The position numbers were made by a program, and so were the translations under genes. From Fasciolopsis buskii (Eukaryota; Platyhelminthes; Trematoda; Plagiorchiida; Fasciolidae), in the NCBI GenBank assembly GCA_008360955.1, contig LUCM01002354.1, positions 1 through 64,000 of the forward strand: a stretch of 64,000 nt of DNA, read 5' to 3'. This document shows, in pieces, positions 48,580 through 62,155 of this stretch. The notes under the pieces were generated by a model that was not told the DNA's origin, searched no databases, and saw only the letters and a program-made list of their open reading frames with translations. The first letter of the stretch is position 1, and each line of letters starts with the position of its first letter.

Positions 48580-51500
48580 ATATAATTTACGGTTTATTAT
48601 ATTGCAATTATATGCATGTAACATACGTTATTGCACCAGGGTGCCTGTAACATTATTATACATTTTTGCTGCGTAATCGTCCACAATGAATTGACGTTTG
48701 TCCGACTTTACGCGTTAGTTATTACTTAAATCGATAGAAAGTGGCAAAATGTCTAATATGTATGATGTACATGTATGTATCTGCTCTATACTAATACATA
48801 TAGAAACGAAGACGTTACTGTAAATAAATTAGATGTGCACCTATAAGTATATATATTTTGGACATTTACATCGCGGAACGTAATATATCCATATACGTGT
48901 GTACGTAGACACATTACGTATATGATTATATTATATCTATATATACAGCTATTGTATGTTTCACTGGACATTGTACATCATATACGTTGTTGCATCGACA
49001 TGCACAAAACCCTATTAAATAAATGTCATAAACATTTTGTTTGGCCATGTGCGGGGACGTACAATATTGGATATCTCGTGGGATATAGCAATTAATGTTA
49101 ACGCAAGCATTGATCTCCTTATCTTGGAAAAATTTATGCAGTATTGCGGTTTACCACTTGGTCGTCGATTATGCATATATTGGCAATTTGCCCCGTTCAG
49201 GTATAGTCAGACTAACGTTATCAAAGCTCCAACGCAAAACGTACAGACCCCCTCTGCACAACCCGTTGTTATGCTGTCTATCACCATCTGTCTTTTAGTT
49301 CAGGATATATTATTGGCGAACGACACCTATGAGCATCCTCTAGACAAACGCAAACCTGTCTGCCTCAGCAAACACTTCTGACACTTGCCATTGCGCACCG
49401 TGGACTAGTTTCACTACCTCCTAAACAAAATGGGCACTTGAACCCAAAACACGTTTAGTTCGACCGTGAAAGTCGAGATACCACGATCGAACGTCACCAA
49501 CAACCTTAATTCACACAAATGAAGTACATATACAGAAAATAACCCGATTTTGGAAAGGTGCAGAACAATAGGTGGTGGCCCACAAAGGGCCAATGGTGGC
49601 CCCATAAGGGCCGTGGGCGACCGAAATCGTCATCCCGTAGCCATGCCGCGCGTCCTTGTTCCTTGCACCTCCGTACGACTTGACGTAGGCCTCCGGGGTC
49701 CGCCTCTTCATCCTTCGTTCGTCGAGTCTGCTACGTGGCTGGGCTTTTCAGCGTTTTACACTGCAATAGGACTAATGGTGGTGAATGATCTGTCACTACA
49801 TAATCAATTATTTACGCTGTAGGCATGAAACTTAGCGACGCTGATAGATGGACGATGCCTCCGGTTGGCCCTTATTGGCGCAATTGCGAGTGGATCCAAC
49901 GTCGACATTACGTCCGCATTGCACCACTCGTGTTCGCTCCAGACAATTCCACCGACGGGCTGCCGCGTCTGCTAGACGGCATCACGGTTCTCTGTCGATT
50001 GTATAGACTGCACAGGATGGGGCTCGATAAGCCGGCGTTTCTTCAGCTTCTGATAGTCTGTAGACCAGCAGAAGTTCATGACGGCGGCTCCTAAAGTTAA
50101 CCAACTGTAAGGGATCACAACGATGACTGTATATCAAGTGTCGTGCGGTGTCCGCGGGGCGCAAGGGAAGCCTTTACGTTTTGAGACATAGGCACCTAAC
50201 GGATGACGAGGTGCCGGGCTCGCTCTGGATCTCCGTCTTTCCTAACTCTCCGCGTCCATCACTGCGAACGGTATTTATCGCACGAGTGTGCTTAACTCAT
50301 CGGCTTACTGAGTCTCGCTGCGTCGATACCTAAGGAAGGAACTGCCACGCCAATATGCTGGCGCATGGTAACAGCACTTGGTTCAGAAAGTGGCCTGCAT
50401 GACGAGCTGAACGCCCATCAATAACGTGCACGCATGAAATTTGAACACCCTACTCCTGCTATGGGGTTAGCTTACGATTTCGCGCGTGAATAAACGGTCA
50501 CGAGACCGATGGAAGCGAATGTTGTGTTGCAGGACAAGTTTCTACACCTGGATATTGGCTTGCTAACTGCCGCAACGTGACGAATGCCGGGCAGTCAATA
50601 TTTGGGACCTGCACTGATATTACTTGCAAAATAACAACTTACCAACGGGACCACTTTTTTTCTGCAGCGTTTGTGTACTTGATCCTATAGTAAGGAAAAG
50701 AAGGGAAGAGGACCCGCGGGTGCTTTCCGGAGCTAATTTCCGGACGTGACCACTTGGGATATTTTATAAAACGACGTAAGCAGTCTTATGTGAAAACCTA
50801 AATCATAGATACAAAATCGGAAAAACTAGCATAAACCGGGCGCAACGTAACGGTCTAACACTTCGAATCATCAATATGGCAGCCAGCAGCGTCCGCACGA
50901 ACAGCCATGGCAGCCATGAGAGCGCAAATGACGCAATTTCCGGTTTCACACACATTTTTACCCAAAATCGTCCGTCTAAACAATGATCAGGTTCTCCAGA
51001 TTACCATTTTCTTAATTTCCGAAAAACGCCAATGGACATTTCCTAACAATTCTTTTTTGCCTTCAAGGAGCGGATTGCAGATTAGTCGTCCACTAGCTAT
51101 CGCCTGTTTACAGTCCCGCGGCAGCGAAGTCCCTCAAAATAAATAAAACGGAAAAATCTGCCCCAGATGTACACAACTGTCGCCTCAACTTTGAGTGAAG
51201 CAAAAGCTAAAAAAAGAAATATTAGAAATTTGTTTCAGGTTTTCCAATATGTCGATCCTTTGCTACTCGGAAGGGAGTGCACCCAAGTGTCCTGATTTTG
51301 ACGCACAGGCTGACCCGAAGATGCGAATAGGGTGTTACGTATCCGTAAACATTGACACCAAATGCGAATTATAGGCCGGATACCCGATTTGAACTCTAAC
51401 ACGGGTTGGACAAAGGTGAATCAAACACCTGAATCAGCGGGCTATCGGGACAGGCCTCCAGAGACAAATACCGTGTGCTTTTCTGACGTCGGTCTTCTCC

Positions 51501-51751
51501 GTGGGCAGACCGCTGCCCGTACATCGATCTCTACCGTTTCTACGTATATTCGTCGCCTTACCCCTAGCAAGTGAACTAACAAATCGGAAAAGACTCAACG
51601 ACGAATAAAAGTATACCAATTTGTTTTCAGGTTATATCCAAGCCATAGACACACAAATACAGACATGGACACGATGTGCATTGAGCACCTTGCAGTAACC
51701 GTATTCTTAGTACATTTTTTTCGGAAAAGCGTCCTCACATGTGCACGGATT

Positions 51752-51787
<36 letters not shown>

Positions 51788-54700
51788 AGTGATTTGTGTT
51801 CCAGGGCCCTATCATCACTTGCGAATCACGCGCGTCTTCCTCCGAACATAGCCCCGTGACCTACCTGCAACCACCACCCCCTCCTCACTGCATCTTCCTG
51901 ACGATTCATCATGACTCATAAGTTGTCTGACTGAACCGAAGTTGCATCACGATCGGATGCTGGTGTCTCCGTATTTCGTAATGTCAAAGGCTAATAGCGA
52001 CTTCTCGTCGTTACCCGTACGTGACTCAATGGTCATGAAAACTGGTAATGAAAATAAAATTGACAACGGTGTTACTATGTGAAATCGGATGCGTATGAAG
52101 TCGTTCAAATGATGCGTGAACGTGCGTGCAGATGTGCATATAAGAAAGATAAAGCTCATGTGATATAGAAAAGTAAATTCACCTGCTTACAGGTGTAACA
52201 CTACAGGACTCAGGCAGGCTCAATGATCAGCAGAAATCTAATTAGATAAACATACACATTCATGAACAAGCACGCACACCCACCCACCCACTCACACACA
52301 CACACACACGTCATTCGGCTAGTAGATGCACAAAACCGACATGCGGGAGATAGGAAGTCAGAGATGGTCAGGCACACTCTGTAACTGAAAGGCAGCTACA
52401 GTTATGAGTACGCACGAAGATGGATAGACAGACGAGTAGACAGACAGCCAGAAATACGACAAGCCAGAAGAAATTGGCAGTGAAAGGGAGCAGCAACAAC
52501 AAACACCATGATACACAAGCTTCAACTTTACACGAGTTCGCACAGAACGGCTACCTCCACAATAGCACGCAACCTAATTTGTCGAGAGAAACGCACACCC
52601 GCTGACACACACACACACACTCACAAGCACTTGAATACAAATAGCAAAATCGTCAACATTCATGAAGAACAGTTATCTTTGAAAACCAGAACACCTAACA
52701 ACCGACTGAGAGCGGGATACGCATTATTAGCGTCACCTCCTGTTGCCTCTTACACGCGGCCTTTTTCGGAATTGTGCTCTGTTGATTTCGTCAGTCAGCG
52801 TACTACTACCAATGTGCCTCTTCTCCCTGCTCTCGGTGAGTGCATTGACAAATGAATTGTCATGTTCCCCTCACATTTTGTCAAAAAGTCTCAGAAACAG
52901 GGTTATCAGTTTCACTTGCCATAGTCTCATAGTCCGGTGTGAAAGTTTTGAGGTCGTATTCGACTCCACGACTCGAGATCACCATTCATGGTGGTCTGTG
53001 ATAGATAACGCCAGTGTCTGGAACGCTAGAGCGTGAGTAGTGTTCTTAAACCAACTGGCAGTTCTATTCATATGCGGCTCAGTGAAGTTTGGTAGGCTGC
53101 ACTTCAGGGTCACTGGGTTCAGAGCACCACTCCATCGATCATTCTTGTTCTGTCCGAAGTTTCTCCACTCCGATCGAAGCGATCATTTGACTATTGTCAA
53201 GACAAAATCGACACTGTGCGCTTCAAAACTTCAACTGTCATTGCCCGTGGGCACTTGCTTTTGTGCAGGCCTCTGCTGTAATGTTCCTAGCTAGAGAGCA
53301 GGGCATCGTTCGGTTAAGAATTCGAGAATTTTAGGCTGTGATGACATTTGTTCAAAAACTCTTGACTATCTGAGATCCGCGCAGTAGTGAACATACTGCA
53401 GTGCTTCTAGCCTTGGCAACATATCATGATAAATCTTAGCCCTTCTAAGACTGTCGCATCCTTATACGAGATTTTAACGGAATTGGTCCAAAGAAATGCT
53501 GTTCTAAATCAAGAAGAAACGTTGTTCAGTTGCATTTCTTTGAGTAGTTTCATGTTTCTTTGGGAGTCAAACTCTCTTACAAAGCAAATGGGGCTTCTAA
53601 TATATTTTGATTCGCGTTTATTACGTACTATTTTTATTAGTGTGTTACGCTGAATATAACTAAGGAGCTACACGTTTAATTTATCTCGGTGTTCTAGAAG
53701 ATCATGTGATATCTACTCAGTCAATAAATGTCTCTGTCGGCACAGCTTTTGGAGAGGTCCGTATTCTGATTTTGATCTGTAGTCTATCGTAGCCAAAGCT
53801 AATCGATTTTGCTGAATTTCACTGTGATCGTTTTAGCTCTAACACCTTGGGCTCATGTTTTAAAATGTAAAAATGAACAACGGTTTGATTTGTCGTTTGA
53901 GACACTCTAAACAGTAGGATTTATCGTCTTTGCTATGCTGTTGCACGCTTGTTGGAATTCATTATCAGTGAAGTCTTCAATGACTGACGGTTCGTTTCCT
54001 TGTTTGTTATTTTTCTCGAGCATTCGATGGGTTCGATGGTGATGTCGAATGAATGACTCCGCGATTGGATTTCAAGTTCACGATATGGTATCATCTCCCT
54101 AGTTTACACGTTACTTTAGAAATTCCGAACCTTCGACTACAATATCTGACTCAGAGGGAGGTCTGTAACCAAACCGTTGGTGTGACACTGGTTATTGGAA
54201 ATATTAGACTTACATATGACTTTTACTCATCTGTGAACTGTTAGGGACCAGGATGCAAGCGGTTTTATGAAATCGCTGTCACTTGGAGTAAAGATGCTAT
54301 AAATTCGGTTCTAATTATCGAAATCCGTGCGTCGTCGGATTCATTTTAATCGTGGCATTGCAACTTCATACTAAGAAAATTTACTTGTGGGCGTGTCACG
54401 TGTAAAAGCCGCCAACAGCCTGATTTGCACCATTTGTAACAAACCTTAGCAGACGATCTATTTGGGTTTGTTTCCCCATCATCAGACACACGTGTCCGTT
54501 AGCCTTTTGCACGATGTGTGTTTCCAAATATATCCTCTATTCGGTCCGTTGAATAGGAGGCTAACCGATACTCAAGCATGCCAAACGAACTGTGTTCCGC
54601 AAACTTTCAAAAACCAGAAACGAAAAGGCTCCATGTCATTTCCAGTGGAAATCACTGACAACGATTCCGAACGAATTAGTTCTCAAGGTGCTCGACTCAC

Positions 54701-55938
54701 CAGAGCCCATTTCAGGTTCGCATTCCACTTGGAGCTCGGTGCTTATAAGGCGCCAATTCTCCCATAACTTTTGTTGTGACGTTTCAATCCAAACTAAAAC
54801 GCGTAGTCAAGTGTGATTATATGATCGAATGGGATCGCTAATTCCATCCTCTTTGATCATTTGCCCGTCTTCCCATCTTTCAATCCTATATCGTGGCCCA
54901 GGTTAAAGTGGTGCAATATTTACCGATCTCGACAAGCCGATTCAACGATTGTTTCGTGTGGAGAGGCTTGAGAATCGGCCAGGCGCCCTTTCTGCTTGTC
55001 TGGCTCCCGTGTTGTGGATGTTGCCCTCGAGGCGCGTTTTGCACACCGGTTCCCTGTCCATGAATTTGGACCAACGAGTTATGTGGTTAGGCAGTATTCG
55101 TCCAAGCCTACCCGTACTTGTTTGCCTGTCTCGTCGACACATTCTAAACACCTGAGGCATCCGGGTGGTATAACCTAAACCGGATTGTTCGTGCTGATAT
55201 ACCTGGTTTTTTTCACTAAATACAACGGATCTCAAAGTTCCGGTTGATGTGTAGCCGACTTTGATATTGATTAGCTGTAACGAGATATGATTGAGCAAAT
55301 GTGGATATTAGTTTCGTTCACTCGGAAATAGAGTGGTGACAATACGACACACTCGACACTGATTGCTTACTGGTCACCCAAGGAAATAAATACCCGATAC
55401 CATTTTAACTCGACGGTACATTTAGGACATCATCCATTTGCATGCCGCGAATAAAACCGTCCCAGTCCGAACGATGACCTTATCGAAACGGAACTTTTTT
55501 AGTGATCAGTTGGATTTGTAAACGAAACCAGTCAACGCCAACTTATAAAGCTCATCTAGTCATCTGCACTCTGCGAACGGCTCGTGCAATTGTGCAATCC
55601 GACTTACTAGAAATCACTATCACTTTTTTCCACCTCTTTTATGCATGAGACTACAGTGTACATAATTTCCAGGAAGGGTGCCGCGGCTAACCGATGACCT
55701 TCACATCCAAGCCTCACGAACTCATCAGATAAAACGCACAGTTTCAGCCAGAGCGGACAACCGAGAGCCGAGCACCTTGTCCCGAACCTAGTTCGGTTCA
55801 CTTTTTGAACAGAATGTTGGTGGTGGATCAGTACTTCTGATCACGGTTTTGTATCCGCTGGTAGAAATTCTAACTACGGTCTTTGCAACTTCTTTTGTTT
55901 TGTTCTACGATGAGAAACTTGGACAAATTTAGTTTATG
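48580..55938. other. Unassigned DNA with simple repeats
   Basis: 48600-49030 is AT-rich with alternating purine-pyrimidine stretches. 49568-49612 has two tandem GC-rich units (GGTGGCCC...AGGGCC). The remainder has short frames without motifs, and CA-rich tracts at 51.7-52.6 kb. No gene or mobile-element protein was recognised. Confidence 0.4.
51753..51785. repeat. (CA)n microsatellite
   Basis: About 16 CA units. Further, interrupted CA runs occur near 52290-52310 and 52600-52622. Confidence 0.95.
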
Positions 55939-56230
55939 GTACCAAAGCTCAGCTCAGTTTGTTACGAATCATCAGTAATGCATATCCACCTCACTCGAAC
56001 TAGGACGCGAGCGCGGGACGAAAGATTGTGAGTCGAACGCCTCAGCCATTGTACGACACGGACAAAGTTTGGACAGTTTGTGGAACTTCGTCACATTGCA
56101 GAACACCTATACATTACTGAGTTCTAAGGCTACAGGCTACTGGTGCACAATGATGGACTCGCACTGGTGTGTGACTTCTGTGTAGTTAGCACACGTACAA
56201 TGGTGGTCTTAAACACGGACCGATCATATT
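55939..56230 (-). mobile_element. Diverged copy of tRNA-bearing element
   Basis: The tRNA-like module reads on the minus strand at about 55992-56062 (box B-like CGCTCGCGTCC, D-arm CAATGGCTGAGGC, then GTTCGACTCACAATC). The flank after it matches the 36.4-kb copy (TGACTTCTGTG block near 56170). The inverted ends are too diverged to define exactly. Confidence 0.5.
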
Positions 56231-56644
56231 GTTAGGCAGATTGATGCACCGAAAATTGTGACGCATTCATTGCGAACTGCTGCTTTTTTTGTTCTGGATG
56301 AGCGGATTCTGACCTACATACTGGTCGAATCGCCGGAGTTGGGATGAGTTTTTTCCTCTCGCATTTGGCATAAATCCCGAGGCCAATCGATTAGCAAGGG
56401 AAGGCCTAGTGTGCATGTGCCTTCGGAAATGAGTGACGTACGCATGTGAACTTTATACATACAGGATAATCTTATTTCCTTATGGCCTCGTTGTTACCTT
56501 ACGCTAGTTTCCCAACCGATCTCTATCGGTTTCTCATCGTTGGAATAACTGTAGAACAATCATCATATTTACCGTCTTCGAACATTCAATGCGATCACGT
56601 TTGATCATAATCCATGTTGTTTTTTATCATAGTTTCATGCGCAT

Positions 56645-56718
56645 TTAACAGTGGTCGAGCGGTCAACGCAACGGCCATTCAAAATGGTCGGGCATTCGAG
56701 TCCTCCCGCCGCCGGTCA
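56645..56718 (+). pseudogene. tRNA-Leu-like sequence
   Basis: Box A TGGTCGAGCGG (56652-56662) fits the consensus. The anticodon arm GGCCA-TTCAAAA-TGGTC closes fully with one G-T pair and a seven-base loop with CAA at the anticodon. Box B is CATTCGAGTCC. The T-stem is poor and the variable arm is too short for tRNA-Leu, so this is a pseudogene or SINE head. Confidence 0.5.
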
Positions 56719-56930
56719 ACTTCCTCATATGGAAGCACCCTTCGTGAAACTGATGTGCCTTGTCTTTTCATTAATAAATAGAATAGGAAAACAATGAATA
56801 AAACAGATGTGAGGACAATCGAAAAACACCGGATTGTGAACCACGCTCTGCGAAGGGATCGCAGAAATGAATTTGTAACAGTCATCCTCACTTTCTCAAC
56901 ATCTTTCAAAAGCATTTCCAGTTTATCCAT
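56679..56930 (-). other. Open frame with predicted membrane segment
   Basis: An 83-codon frame with a hydrophobic run (FSIVLTSVLFIVFLFYLL, about residues 36-53) after a basic, helix-prone N-terminus (MDKLEMLLKDVEKVR). Its last ~15 codons are the antisense of the tRNA-like sequence, so the 3' end at least is repeat-derived. I see no family match; it may be a chance frame. Confidence 0.2.
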
Positions 56931-57326
56931 TATTTGCCAACTTCTTGGCCTGTCACGTCACTAGGCTATTTCAATCGGGCAGCGATACTTCTTTTGTTGC
57001 CGCCCCGTTGACTCTCCGGAAGACAGGTTAATCGGAAAAGAGGTTGAGACCCATCATCCGAGCACTTCAGGTCTGTCACTTCCATCCCGACTATCTAATG
57101 TGTGTGTCAAATAGGTTTGGTTTGTAGTCAGTGGAGAGTCTTGCGGACAGTTTGGATTGGTGAGATACCAATCCTATGCTAGTTCGTCCACTGGCTTGAT
57201 GAACATTCCGTCCTTCCCGGGCGTTTAAATTGCTTGCATTCGCTTTTTTTTACCGTGATTATCGAAGTATCATAGCCCCAGTCCAAGTGACCTTTTCCAC
57301 CGAGTCAGGGAAACTCAGGTCAGGAG

Positions 57327-57364
57327 CCACACACACACACACACCCACACACACCCACACACAC
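57327..57364. repeat. (CA)n microsatellite, interrupted
   Basis: CA repeats interrupted twice by CCCA, so it is an older, imperfect tract. Confidence 0.9.
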
Positions 57365-59592
57365 TCCATCTAGTCACCAACAGTACAATGTGCTGCACCA
57401 TTTTGCACAGTCCCGTTGCCAACGGAAACCTATATCCTGTGTCCCCTTGATCCCACGTCATTGTTCTTGTCCCCGATCCTATGTGTACTAATGTCAAACG
57501 TCGCGTTCAAGCAGACATTTTCTGGACGATTTTCGGACGTTCGCCCTGGCAAAATCATGTCCTCTGCGATGCCGATGTGTAAATAGACAGATACGAATAC
57601 AGTTTGTCGTTAAATCTAACACCATTACTACTCTGCCGTTAAATAAACATAGCAACAACATAAACGCCTTCCCCCCTGGCCGCCTGACTGTGCTTGGTCC
57701 GTGTGCAAACTGCCAACGTAACCATTCGTATGATGATTGCAAGATTTGTAGCCGACAAAAAACTTGAAAAACATACTCGACGAGAAAATAAAATGGGTTT
57801 TGAACAGTTTGCCCTATTTCTATCACTACCAGAAACAAACAGCCCAACTTTTCGACATTCAGTTTTGCGTATATTATTGATAATTAGTCATAAGATTTTC
57901 TCGGAACATTTTACAAACTAAGGGCTTGGAAAGCCTATTAGCAATCCCCGCCGTGCTCATAATTCTGGGCCCTTCTCGTCGACACTTTTTCATTCGATCT
58001 TCTCCAGCGGCGGACAGCGTAAATATTCTCTTGGCATACTAGGTGGTCTGTTGCTCCAGGCTAATCATTTCTGAACAGGGGCGGCGTTCTTAGCAGGCAA
58101 GACACCAGTGTTCCCTTATACGCGGCACGCATGACCTGAACGCTGAGGCGAAATCGCGGCAGATGCGAACTGTCCTATAATGGAACAAAATCGATTCTGT
58201 TATGCAATCTGACTCGTCTGCATCTGACGAAGAGAAGAGCTTCCTCAAGCCCCATAACAAGAAACAATGTAACCGGATATGTGTAACAAAATACACTGAA
58301 TGGAGAGCATTTATTTTGGCACTGCTTATTTCCAACCGTTTAGTCTTGCTCCTTCTCCTAGTCCTCTTCTGTTTTCTTTCTTCCATATTCCACTTTCTGT
58401 TGTCAAATGGACAAGGCATGTCACTTTTCAAAACGGGGTTCGGGATCAGCTGGGTCTCCCGAGTGTGAAAATCAACTGGCAATGGGGGCTTGGAACTCGT
58501 GACCTTCCGGTAGTCAACCCATCCAATTTCGGTCCATTATTCTTGTTTGAGTTTGCTCTGATTAGTTTCGCACTCACATTCAGATAGTCCACTGAGCATG
58601 GGATTTTACACCGTAAATACTAATCTAACGTAGTAACTGAGACTAAGAAAATCAGTGACTGGAAATCGTGCTTGTGTTGACAACTATCAGATTCGCAATG
58701 ACCTTGCGATAGACTGCCCGTCGAAACGCGATCGTGGGACAAAACATTGAGTGCAATTACTAATCAATTCACTTCGTGACCTCTTATTCAATTGTTCAGT
58801 AAATCAGCTAATGCCGATATGATACCATTTTCCGTGGAACTATCATCGTTTTTCTGGTAGAAGTCAAGATATTTGACTTGGGGATTGGCTAATTGGTTTC
58901 CACGTTGGCTCACATGCCCCGGGCGTGGTGTGAACGTGTTACTCTTTGCATCATTTGTCACATGATCTTGTCCACATTTGAGTCCAGTTGATTTGCTTTC
59001 TTTTCGTTCCCTCTTGTGTTCAGTGCATTTGCCGTAACACGGCCGGTCGACTGGTAAGTCGGCGGAGTCGACGCAACGGACAAAAGGATCGGGGTGCACT
59101 GAAAGCCATGGTCGACCAGATGGCTTTGATTCGACGAGCTCCTGGTCCCGCCTACGTACCTCGATGAGCAGCAAAACATGTGGGCCGGTGAGGGTGTGGG
59201 TTTCTGTGTGGGTGTGTGCTTACCTTTATTCAATTGGAGTGCCCAACTCATTTATCACCTGATCACAAAGCAAGAAAGTGTCTCAACGAGGATCGCTGAT
59301 AGTGATGTGTAGGTGTAATCGCGTGGTCAAAACATGCTTTAAATGTGAAAAACAAGCATGAATTCATCGAATATTCTGTCAATTGTCCTCCACCTGATTG
59401 AGTATCAACACTGATCAAACCGATGTAGAAATATCCTGTTTTCAAGATACAACGGAACAATCAAAATTACCCCTAAGCCTGCTGAACCACATTCGAAAAT
59501 TAGTTTAATACATACATGGAAGAATAAATGATCCGGAAGCAACAAGACCATATCAATGGATCGAGAAATCTATTCTACCAAGCAAGCCACTT

Positions 59593-59615
59593 ACACACAC
59601 ACACACACACACACA
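59593..59615. repeat. (CA)n microsatellite
   Basis: About 11-12 AC units. First tract of the 59.6-60.0 kb simple-repeat cluster. Confidence 0.95.
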
Positions 59616-59725
59616 TGCACGCGTATGTACTCACTACCACACACATTCTTTCGGTCCTAATCATACAGGAACACAGTCTCAGAAATATCAACATATCAGC
59701 GCTGCGTTTAGGATCCCCTCTCCCG

Positions 59726-59729
<4 letters not shown>

Positions 59730-59759
<30 letters not shown>
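59730..59759. repeat. (CA)n microsatellite
   Basis: About 15 uninterrupted CA units in the same cluster. Confidence 0.95.
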
Positions 59760-59760
<1 letters not shown>

Positions 59761-59850
59761 CCGCGCATCCGTTCCTAAACTTCGTTTCCCGTTTGATGAA
59801 AGCTTGCATTTGTAGAGAACAAGAAGAAAAACCCACGCACCCATCCCAGC

Positions 59851-59879
59851 TCTTCTTCTTCTTCTTCTTCTTCTTCTTC
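59851..59879. repeat. (CTT)n microsatellite
   Basis: About nine to ten TTC/CTT triplets without interruption. Confidence 0.95.
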
Positions 59880-59937
59880 GAACATGGCCTTTCGTGTGCT
59901 GGCGTAATTTTCTAATTAATATCACCCTGTATTTGCA

Positions 59938-59984
59938 TAATTTATTTATTTATTTATTCTTTCTTTCTTTCTTTCTTTCTTTCC
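59938..59984. repeat. Compound (TTTA)n(TTTC)n microsatellite
   Basis: Five TTTA-type units run directly into about six TTTC units, a compound tetranucleotide tract. Confidence 0.9.
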
Positions 59985-61150
59985 TTTTTTGTACAAAATT
60001 TCTGTTCAAATGTTCCTTTTGTTTCTGTGTAAGAGGTGCCCGGTCAAACACTAGTAATATTGATCTACCAAAATCATACGATGTTACCGTGTACATCTAC
60101 AATCAGTTTTTTTCTGTCTGAATATGATGATCGGTTGTTATATCATACTTGGCAGATTGTTATCGAGGTCGAAGTCAATCCAGCAAGTAAAACAACAGGC
60201 AATATGCAGTGGATTCATAATTTCTTGCAGCTGTACACAGGCCGAGTACGACAGCTTTCGTCATAAGTATACAGAGAAGAATATGCGGATCGAGTTGTCT
60301 TGGAATCACCTACTCTAGCGACTTCAGGCGGTCGACTGGATCCTTATTCAATTCCCGCTCTACTAAGTGGGGCAAAAATCATCAAAATAGCCTGTGGCCG
60401 GCCAATATGACTCTCGTTTACATCTCGCAACGAATCGATCTACTCGAGTGCGTTAAGGTCGAAGCTCATTTCCCGATTACCCAAACAAAACAGGCTCATT
60501 GTCATTCCTTTGGCCTTTGTTTCGAGCAACATCTCCGATACCCTCTAACCGTGTTAAGGGAATGAAACCACTTCCATTGTCCCCGAACAAGACCAAATGA
60601 CTAATTGTTATTTTGAATTCCGGCTATCAGTCGATCAACCCCGTCATTCACGTGTCACCACCGGGATTTGCCAGTCAGTCCTATTCTCTGGACATAATCC
60701 GACTTCGCCGTTGCATGACTCATCGCACCGAAACGAGGTCTTGAATTTGTTCATGGGGTAATGGCCTACCATTACAGGGAGTAGCCGTGAAATGTGTAGA
60801 GTTGTCCCAGAGGGTTGTAACGAGAGCAAAAAATCGAGGACATATCGTTACAAACTTGTGATGAACGAAGCTTGGAAAAAAGAGCCACCGAGTTCGATTG
60901 GTTCGTTGTTTTGTTTCACTCGGGGCCACGAGCTACATGGATGAGCTTCCAATGGGTTATCCGAGATGGTGCCGAAATATTACCCTTGCAGTTTTTTCCT
61001 GTCTTCCAGTCTTATTGGTTCTGAAGATTACTTTCACAAATATCAGGACCAAATGATGTGAGGAGTGTATCGAAAAATCGATGCGCCATGTATTGGTTTT
61101 ATTTGTGAATGATATAGTTAATAACACAGCGTTGTTGGTAGATGTGATAC

Positions 61151-61186
61151 GCTGACGTTTCGACTACCGTAGGTAGTGTTTCTCAG
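61151..61186 (-). ncRNA. Hammerhead-like motif, degenerate
   Basis: On the minus strand CTGAGAA is followed by a 6-bp hairpin (ACTACC-TAC-GGTAGT) and then CGAAACGTC. This layout resembles the hammerhead core CTGANGA - stem II - GAAA found in Penelope-like and some flatworm repeats. The conserved G of CTGANGA is A here and the base of stem II is irregular, so self-cleavage is unlikely. Confidence 0.3.
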
Positions 61187-62112
61187 TTTTCAAGAGCGCA
61201 CGTCCCTGTCGCATTATCATTATGAAATGAATAAGTGCCCCTAAATCCCTCCTGAAGCTGATCGTTTAGCGGATGTGAACAACTTGATGCATTCCCCCTC
61301 ACACACTAGCCACGATTACAAGACCAAGCGAGATGTGCCTCATGGGATCTATCACGTGATGGGTAGGAGGTCCGCAATTCTAGGTGAACTCAGCCACGCG
61401 TTTGTGTTTACCCCTTGTGTGCATTTTTCGTGATGTGTGCGTCATATGACGAGCGACGACTTACTCGCAAATTTCGTTTAGTGGGCGCTCATTTTTTCTG
61501 ATCGAGTGGAATATGTGCTAAAATCATGGTAGATAAATGTGGGTAAAAAACATCGCCAAATTTGCCTATGATGGTTCAAAGAGGTGTGTTCACTTGAGAC
61601 CAGTAAATCTGAAATACGCGAGTTGTTCCCTTTTGCGAATAAGCAGTAAAACACCTTTCCCCCATATTCCTGGAGTAGAAAGAAGTGGTTTTATTGGTTA
61701 AATTACCATGCCATAACAAAGCTGACCTCGATGTGGACGCTAAAAGCACTGAGTATACACCGAACTCCAATTGTTACTCAAAGCCCCCGAAAGACGAAGA
61801 GTTAACAAAAAAATCAGGAGACTGCCCAAGTTGTCCGTTTCAACGTGATCGTTAAACAATGCTACTGTGACTTCACCAGGACCCGAACCAAGCAGACTTC
61901 AAGTGCAGGCCGCGGGTTTGACCGACTGGGCGTTTCAGACTCCAGCTATAAATACGCGGATGCGTTCACTCCTTATGTATAGGAATATCCGTAAGAAATG
62001 TCATACACTTGTGTATCAGCCCATTTACGTGTTTCAGCAACCGTTGCTTCCCTATACGCCCTATGACACTATCGCATGTAATGCGTGTACGTGCTTTGAT
62101 GCGGACGCTAGG

Positions 62113-62155
62113 CGTGTGTGTGTGTGTATATATATATGCGTGTATGTGTGTGTAT
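62113..62155. repeat. GT/AT compound microsatellite
   Basis: A GT run, then an alternating TA run, then further GT-rich sequence. Confidence 0.85.

Noticed and set aside
58480..58545. tRNA-like T-arm on minus strand (GGTCACGAGTTCCAAGCC)
   Set aside because: Only the T-arm side is recognisable; not enough for a tRNA or SINE call.
59575..59925. 116-aa minus-strand open frame with Cys-Val and Arg runs
   Set aside because: It is the translation of (CA)n and (CTT)n microsatellites.
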